A stretch of DNA of 10,163 nt from an uncultured Synechococcus sp. (GTDB lineage: Bacteria > Cyanobacteriota > Cyanobacteriia > PCC-6307 > Cyanobiaceae), in NCBI GenBank assembly GCA_913040905.1, contig CAJWIC010000035.1:1-10163 (forward strand), read 5' to 3'. The stretch's first letter is position 1, and the number at the start of each line of letters is the position of its first letter. This document shows, in pieces, positions 6,583 to 10,163 of this stretch. The notes under the pieces were generated by a model, which saw only the letters and a program-made list of their open reading frames with translations, did not search any database and was not told the DNA's origin. The position numbers and the translations under genes are program-made.

Positions 6583-7841
6583 GCCGTGCCCCCAGCGGAA
6601 CGGAACAGGGTGAGGGTCGAGGCCTGGGCCTGAGCCATCCCCTCATCCGGATCAAGATTTTCGGTGAGGATTGCGCTCAGCCGGCGCTGCAGCAGATCGC
6701 TCATCTGGGCATAGAGAGGGGACATCGGGCGTGGGACGGCCTGGGCAAGGGCCTGCTCCAGTTGCGGCAAGACCGGAGATCGTTCCAACAGCTCCGGATC
6801 CTGGAAGAGGGCTTTTGCGGTGGGGGTGTAGCCCTGCTTCAGAAAGCGTTCCCGCTGGGCGTCCTGGCTGGTGAGGTACCGGATCGCTTCCGCGGTGGCT
6901 GAGGGATGGGGCGTGTCCCGCAACATGCTCAATCCCCAGCTGCCGAGGGTGGCGGCAGGAGACTCCCCTGGTAGGGCAACCATGGTTGTGACGCCGATGC
7001 GGCCCTTCACGGCACTGTCATCTCCCTGCAGTTCCGCCCAGGCGTAGGGCCAGTTGCGCATCAGGGCCGCGTCACCGGCCTTGAAGGCCTGAAGGGACTC
7101 CGACTCGGCGTAATTGGTGACGGCCCTCGGGCTGATTCCGTCGCTGATCAGACCTTTCATCCATGTCGCGGTCTGACGGGCCGCCGGGCTGTCGAGGCTC
7201 GGTTCTCCACTGACAGGGTTGATCCAGGCCCCCCCGAACGCCTGGAGCATTTCAACAAAATCGCAGCTGAGACCTTCGTACTGACGGGCCTGCCAGACGA
7301 ACCCCTGGGGTGCCTGACCGTCCTGCTGAAGTTTGCCCACCACAGCCGTTAATTCATCCGGCGTCGTGGGTGGATCGGCCATCAGGTCCGTTCGCCAGTA
7401 CAGCAGGCCGACATCGGCACCGAGGGGCCAGCGGTACAGGGAGCCGTTCACCCGGTTGCCGAGCCGAGCCCCCTGCACCAGCTCCTGTTCATCATCGGCG
7501 TCAAACCACGTATCCAGAGGTTCCAGCCATCCGGCGGCCACATATTTCGGTAACCAGGTCACATCCACCAGCAGGGCATCAAACGGAGGAGACCCCAGCA
7601 GCAGACTGCTGATGGCCAGATCGGAAATGGATTCGGTCTCCAAAGGGCCCCGGCTGACGCTGAGATGAATCCGCCCGCGGTTCTTGGCATTGAACCGATT
7701 CACCAGCGACGCCGTGGCATCGGCGTAGGGCGCTGGCATCAGGATCGTGACCGACTGGACCTGATGCGGACGTCCCCAGACGACACCAGCCAGTAGGAGG
7801 AGTCCGAGACCGATGGCGATCAACCGGCGCCGAACCACCAT
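6579..7841 (-). CDS. ggtB: Periplasmic substrate-binding protein of the glucosylglycerol uptake system
   Basis: This 420-residue protein is an extracellular solute-binding protein of the trehalose/maltose-binding type that delivers glucosylglycerol, and in characterised systems also sucrose and trehalose, to the permeases. The N-terminus is basic (MVVRRR) followed by a hydrophobic core to about residue 22, giving a Sec-type signal peptide or anchor. Typical landmarks are DVTWLPKYVAAGWLEPLD (93-110), YRWPLGADVGLLYWRTDL (136-153) and AFKAGDAALMRNWPYAW further on. No cysteine occurs in or just after the signal, so there is no lipobox and it is probably soluble or signal-anchored. The ATG at 7841 shares one base with the ggpS stop (TGATG). 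Confidence 0.9.
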   Translation of the reverse strand: MVVRRRLIAIGLGLLLLAGVVWGRPHQVQSVTILMPAPYADATASLVNRFNAKNRGRIHLSVSRGPLETESISDLAISSLLLGSPPFDALLVDVTWLPKYVAAGWLEPLDTWFDADDEQELVQGARLGNRVNGSLYRWPLGADVGLLYWRTDLMADPPTTPDELTAVVGKLQQDGQAPQGFVWQARQYEGLSCDFVEMLQAFGGAWINPVSGEPSLDSPAARQTATWMKGLISDGISPRAVTNYAESESLQAFKAGDAALMRNWPYAWAELQGDDSAVKGRIGVTTMVALPGESPAATLGSWGLSMLRDTPHPSATAEAIRYLTSQDAQRERFLKQGYTPTAKALFQDPELLERSPVLPQLEQALAQAVPRPMSPLYAQMSDLLQRRLSAILTENLDPDEGMAQAQASTLTLFRSAGGTA

Positions 7842-9328
7842 CAGCCGACGGTGGCAACCTCTGGGAACCCTGCCAGCTGCTCTTCGGCCCAGTCCTTCAC
7901 GGTGTAAGCCTCCACTGCCGCAGTCATGGTCTCCATCCGATGCCGCTGCTCATCTTCCGGCATCTCCAGAGCGGCCTCGATGGCCTCATCCATGCGTCGA
8001 TTGGAATAGGGATTGGTCAAGACAGCCCCCTCAAGAACAACGGATGCGCCGGTGAACTCCGATAGCACCAGCACTCCGCCGCGATGACGACGGGCTGCGG
8101 CATATTCCTTGGCCACCAGATTCAATCCATCCCGCAGGGGCGTGATCCAGCAGACATCCGCATGACAGAACCAGGCCACCATCTCCTCATAGGGAATTCG
8201 TCGGGTGGAGAACCGCACAGGAATCCAATCCACCTGACTGAAACGACCATTGATGCGACCGGCCATCTCTTCGATGGAACGTTGGGTGTCCTCGTAGATC
8301 TTCATTCCACTGGCTGCAGCCACGCAGGCCAGCATCAAGACGACTTCGCCGTGCAGGTCCTTGCGTCGCTCGAGCAGTCTCTCAAAAGCAAGAAGCAACT
8401 CTTCATTTCCCTTGGTGTAATCAACTCTGCTTGCTGAAAGGATCAATTTGCGACCTTTCTTGGTGTCTTGAACAATCATTTCTCCGTAACTTTCAACGGA
8501 GGCGCTCCACGACAACTCTTGAATCACATCGGGTGATGTTCCAACTGGAGAGCTCAGCAATTGAATGCGTCGACCGTTGTGATCCAGATGACTGGTCACC
8601 GTTCCTTCCGAAAGGGCGGTTCCGACGGTGATGAATTTTTGGTCAACCGGGACTTTGGGACCCCGTTTGGCTCCAACCAGTGTGCTTGCAGCCCGTGCGA
8701 AATTCTCGGTGTAACGGGGAATATGGAAGCCGACAACATCACAACACAGCAGACTCTCTAAAATCTGTTCACGCCAGGGAAGGATGGCAAAAACGTCGTT
8801 TCCTGGAAAAGGAGTGTGGTGGAAGAAGGCGATTTTCAGATCTGCCCGTTGTTGTCGGATATAGCCAGGGGCAAGCCATAGGTTGTAATCGTGAACCCAG
8901 ACGGTTGCACCTTCGTCCGCCTCAGCGCAGGCTGCATCGGCGAATCGTTTGTTCACTTCTTCAAAAATGCTCCAGTTAGCGTTGTTGACATTGAAGTGGG
9001 TTGGAAACGTATGAAGAATTGGCCAGAAGCATTCCTTGGAGGTGATGTGATAAAAACTTGATATCTGCTCATCAGCTAAGGGGATTCTGCAGAGTGTGAA
9101 TGGAGAAGGGTTGATCATCTCAATCCTTTCAAGATTCATCTCTTCCGGTTGATCGACACGACGCCAGGCGATCCAGGTTCCGTCATCTCTTGTTCGAAAA
9201 AGATTTCTCAGTGTCGGTATAATTCCGTTTGGACTCTTCTGATCAACCCAGATCTGGTTTCCAGCAGCGTCTCTTCCTTCATCGAAAGGTGTTCTGTGAT
9301 AAAGAATGACAAACGAACTTTTCCCCAT
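7841..9328 (-). CDS. ggpS: Glucosylglycerol-phosphate synthase
   Basis: GgpS is a cytoplasmic GT20-family enzyme that joins glucose from ADP-glucose to glycerol-3-phosphate; a phosphatase (GgpP) then releases glucosylglycerol, the salt-protective solute of many marine cyanobacteria. The 495-residue length matches Synechocystis GgpS (about 500). Motifs shared with trehalose-phosphate synthase are WVHDYNLWLAPG (144-155), FFHHTPFPGNDVF (168-180), SRVDYTKG (300-307, with phosphate-binding R301 and K306) and RDGLNLVAKEY (399-409, with D400 and E408). The N-terminal FVILYHRTPFDE replaces the VVSNR-type motif of OtsA, favouring GgpS over a trehalose enzyme. The ATG at 9328 has only a weak GGA seven bases upstream. 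The 5' part is clearly richer in A+T than the rest of the operon. It heads the operon with ggtBCDA. Salt control is known in relatives but not provable here. Confidence 0.94.
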   Translation of the reverse strand: MGKSSFVILYHRTPFDEGRDAAGNQIWVDQKSPNGIIPTLRNLFRTRDDGTWIAWRRVDQPEEMNLERIEMINPSPFTLCRIPLADEQISSFYHITSKECFWPILHTFPTHFNVNNANWSIFEEVNKRFADAACAEADEGATVWVHDYNLWLAPGYIRQQRADLKIAFFHHTPFPGNDVFAILPWREQILESLLCCDVVGFHIPRYTENFARAASTLVGAKRGPKVPVDQKFITVGTALSEGTVTSHLDHNGRRIQLLSSPVGTSPDVIQELSWSASVESYGEMIVQDTKKGRKLILSASRVDYTKGNEELLLAFERLLERRKDLHGEVVLMLACVAAASGMKIYEDTQRSIEEMAGRINGRFSQVDWIPVRFSTRRIPYEEMVAWFCHADVCWITPLRDGLNLVAKEYAAARRHRGGVLVLSEFTGASVVLEGAVLTNPYSNRRMDEAIEAALEMPEDEQRHRMETMTAAVEAYTVKDWAEEQLAGFPEVATVG

Positions 9329-9356
9329 ATATCAATCCAAATTTATTATTTCTCAT
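9279..9356 (-). CDS. Possible 25-residue small ORF overlapping the ggpS start
   Basis: On the minus strand an ATG at 9356-9354 opens a frame of 25 codons plus TGA that runs out of frame across the ggpS start codon and ends inside ggpS. The peptide begins MRNNKFGLIYGEKF. In Synechocystis 6803 a small gene (ggpR, ssl3076) overlapping the ggpS promoter region mediates salt control of ggpS, which makes the position interesting, but I see no basis to claim homology. No strong ribosome-binding site precedes it, and a frame this short is easily random. Confidence 0.2.
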   Translation of the reverse strand: MRNNKFGLIYGEKFVCHSLSQNTFR

Positions 9357-9380
9357 CTTTTCACGAGTTCCCTGTTTCTG
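9329..9380 (-). promoter_or_regulatory. A+T-rich leader/promoter candidate upstream of ggpS
   Basis: The 52 bases between the peroxiredoxin stop and the ggpS start are markedly A+T-rich compared with the window. On the minus strand AATAAT (9350-9345) resembles a -10 box, but no -35 box stands at the right distance, and a start from it would leave a leader of only about ten bases. A salt-regulated promoter is expected here or inside the preceding gene; the precise site cannot be fixed by eye. Confidence 0.3.
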
Positions 9381-9390
9381 TCAAACAGAG
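9370..9390 (-). terminator. Hairpin spanning the peroxiredoxin stop codon
   Basis: In the minus-strand transcript CTGTTT (9388-9383) pairs perfectly with AAACAG (9377-9372) around the loop GACAG. A U-G wobble and a C-G pair extend the stem to eight. The stem and loop contain the TGA stop of the peroxiredoxin gene. It is followed by an A-rich, not T-rich, stretch, so it is not a standard terminator. It may partly separate the rpmB-peroxiredoxin transcript from ggpS or protect its 3' end. Confidence 0.35.
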
Positions 9391-9941
9391 GTGTTGTTCT
9401 GCAGATCCGCGATCACGTCCAGCACCTCCTGGGCATGACCGCTGGGCCTCACTGCAACCCAGCGCTGGCGAAGAATGCCATTCGGGTCAATCAAAAAGGT
9501 ATGCCGAAGTGAGTAGGGCGCCATCCAGGAACCATAGGCCTTGCTCACCGTTCCGTCGGGATCAGAGAGCAATGGAAAACTGAGGCCTTCACTCTCACAG
9601 AAAGAGGCATGATCATCGACGCTGTCGGCACTGATCCCTACCACCTCGGCACCTGCAGCCAGGAAGTCATCGTGCAGGGATTCAAAGCCACGGGCCTCGA
9701 TTGTGCAGCCGCCCGTGAAATCACGGGGATAGAAGTACACCGCTAACCAGCGTCCGCGCAGATCGTCGCTGGACCAACGGTCACGATCCGGTTCCCGACG
9801 GCTGGAGCCAGGAAGGTCGAAACCTGGAACTTCAGTACCTGTCTGCAAAACAACCCCACCGAGGGACAACGCCTTCGATGGGGTGATGGAGAGTGCTGTC
9901 AACAGCAAGCCGGATTTGATGATCAGATCACGCCGGCGCAC
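9381..9941 (-). CDS. prxQ: PrxQ/BCP-type peroxiredoxin with Tat-like export signal
   Basis: This is a 186-residue thiol peroxidase of the PrxQ (bacterioferritin comigratory protein) class, reducing hydrogen peroxide and organic hydroperoxides. The core reads VYFYPRDFTGGCTIEARGF (68-86), with peroxidatic C79 and the supporting T76. R84 stands where classical PrxQ has the resolving cysteine five residues on; the only other cysteine is C115 in SFCESEG. FPLLSDPDG (122-130) and HTFLIDPNG (147-155) complete the fold. The N-terminus, MRRRDLIIK followed by a hydrophobic stretch and SKA at 22-24, looks like a twin-arginine signal peptide with cleavage near A24, placing the enzyme in the periplasm or thylakoid lumen. 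The start is GTG at 9941, ten bases after the rpmB stop. An overlapping ATG at 9943 is out of frame. Confidence 0.9.
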   Translation of the reverse strand: MRRRDLIIKSGLLLTALSITPSKALSLGGVVLQTGTEVPGFDLPGSSRREPDRDRWSSDDLRGRWLAVYFYPRDFTGGCTIEARGFESLHDDFLAAGAEVVGISADSVDDHASFCESEGLSFPLLSDPDGTVSKAYGSWMAPYSLRHTFLIDPNGILRQRWVAVRPSGHAQEVLDVIADLQNNTSV

Positions 9942-9951
9942 ATGGTTGAAA

Positions 9952-10163
9952 TCAGAGCTTTGCCAGGTTAATGCCTAGAGACTTGGCATAGGGGCCCAGA
10001 CCTTTCTTTTGGATGGTCTTAAGAGCGCGGGTGGTGACACGGAGGTTGACCCAGCGTTTGCCCTCAGCCCACCAAAGACGACGGTTCTGCAGATTGGCCT
10101 GCTGAAGTTTCTTGGTGCGGATGTGGGAATGGCTCACAGCCATGCCGTTGTTGGCGCGAGTAC
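9952..10163 (-). CDS. rpmB: 50S ribosomal protein L28 (5' end beyond window)
   Basis: L28 is a small basic protein of the large ribosomal subunit. The frame stays open to the right edge: upstream of the internal ATG at 10143 it reads TRANNG, which fits the cyanobacterial L28 N-terminus (a Cys-X-X-Thr-Gly-type start followed by RANNG), so the gene begins outside the window. About 69 residues are visible of an expected 78 or so. [35 protein letters not shown] and the C-terminal LGINLAKL are family hallmarks. The stop TGA is at 9954-9952, ten bases before the peroxiredoxin start, so the two are likely cotranscribed. Confidence 0.96.
   Translation of the reverse strand, partial: TRANNGMAVSHSHIRTKKLQQANLQNRRLWWAEGKRWVNLRVTTRALKTIQKKGLGPYAKSLGINLAKL

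Noticed and set aside
7841..9328. Trehalose-6-phosphate synthase (OtsA) as identity of the GT20 enzyme
   Set aside because: The N-terminus and HHTPFPGND motif are GgpS-like, and the neighbours are an osmolyte importer with no trehalose phosphatase.
10141..10143. ATG at 10143 as the start of a 63-residue L28
   Set aside because: The upstream residues TRANNG belong to the L28 N-terminus, so the gene extends beyond the window.
1..10163. Mobile elements, tRNAs, CRISPR arrays or attachment sites at the edges of the osmolyte operon
   Set aside because: No long direct or inverted repeats, transposase fragments, cloverleaf-like sequences or spaced repeats were seen in any of the short gaps.

Overview
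The window looks like a stretch of chromosome from a marine unicellular cyanobacterium of the Synechococcus type (the Synechococcus/Prochlorococcus group). The evidence is a photosystem I subunit gene (psaK), a Ycf49-like DUF2499 gene next to a DUF3593 gene, glucosylglycerol synthesis and transport genes, a cyanobacterial-style L28 protein, a moderately high G+C content and very tight gene packing. I see no mobile elements, RNA genes, CRISPR arrays or long repeats. No gap between genes exceeds about 100 bases.

Bases 1-1805 (+ strand) hold the 3' third of dxs, the first step of the MEP isoprenoid pathway, followed 18 bases later by an FAD-dependent oxidoreductase of the geranylgeranyl-reductase family. 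Bases 1819-2712 (- strand) hold a Ycf49-like DUF2499 membrane protein, a DUF3593 membrane protein and psaK. The oxidoreductase and psaK converge 13 bases apart, and both stop codons lie in the two arms of one hairpin. Bases 2773-3837 (+ strand) hold a CsaB-type polysaccharide pyruvyl transferase.

Bases 3930-9328 (- strand) are the main functional unit. It is a five-gene operon read ggpS, ggtB, ggtC, ggtD, ggtA. GgpS makes glucosylglycerol-phosphate, the precursor of the compatible solute glucosylglycerol. GgtB (binding protein), GgtC and GgtD (permeases) and GgtA (ATPase) form an ABC importer that recovers leaked glucosylglycerol and probably also sucrose or trehalose. Every junction overlaps by 1 or 4 bases, so translation is probably coupled from end to end. 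The phosphatase that completes the pathway (GgpP) is not in the window. Upstream, also on the - strand, are a PrxQ/BCP-type peroxiredoxin with a Tat-like signal peptide and the truncated rpmB gene (ribosomal protein L28).

I do not see a wholly new system. The most interesting points are the fused synthesis-and-recapture osmolyte operon inside housekeeping genes, the A+T-rich 5' part of ggpS with a small overlapping ORF at its start, an apparent 1-Cys exported PrxQ, an uncharacterised isoprenoid-type reductase tied to dxs, and the hairpins built around stop codons.
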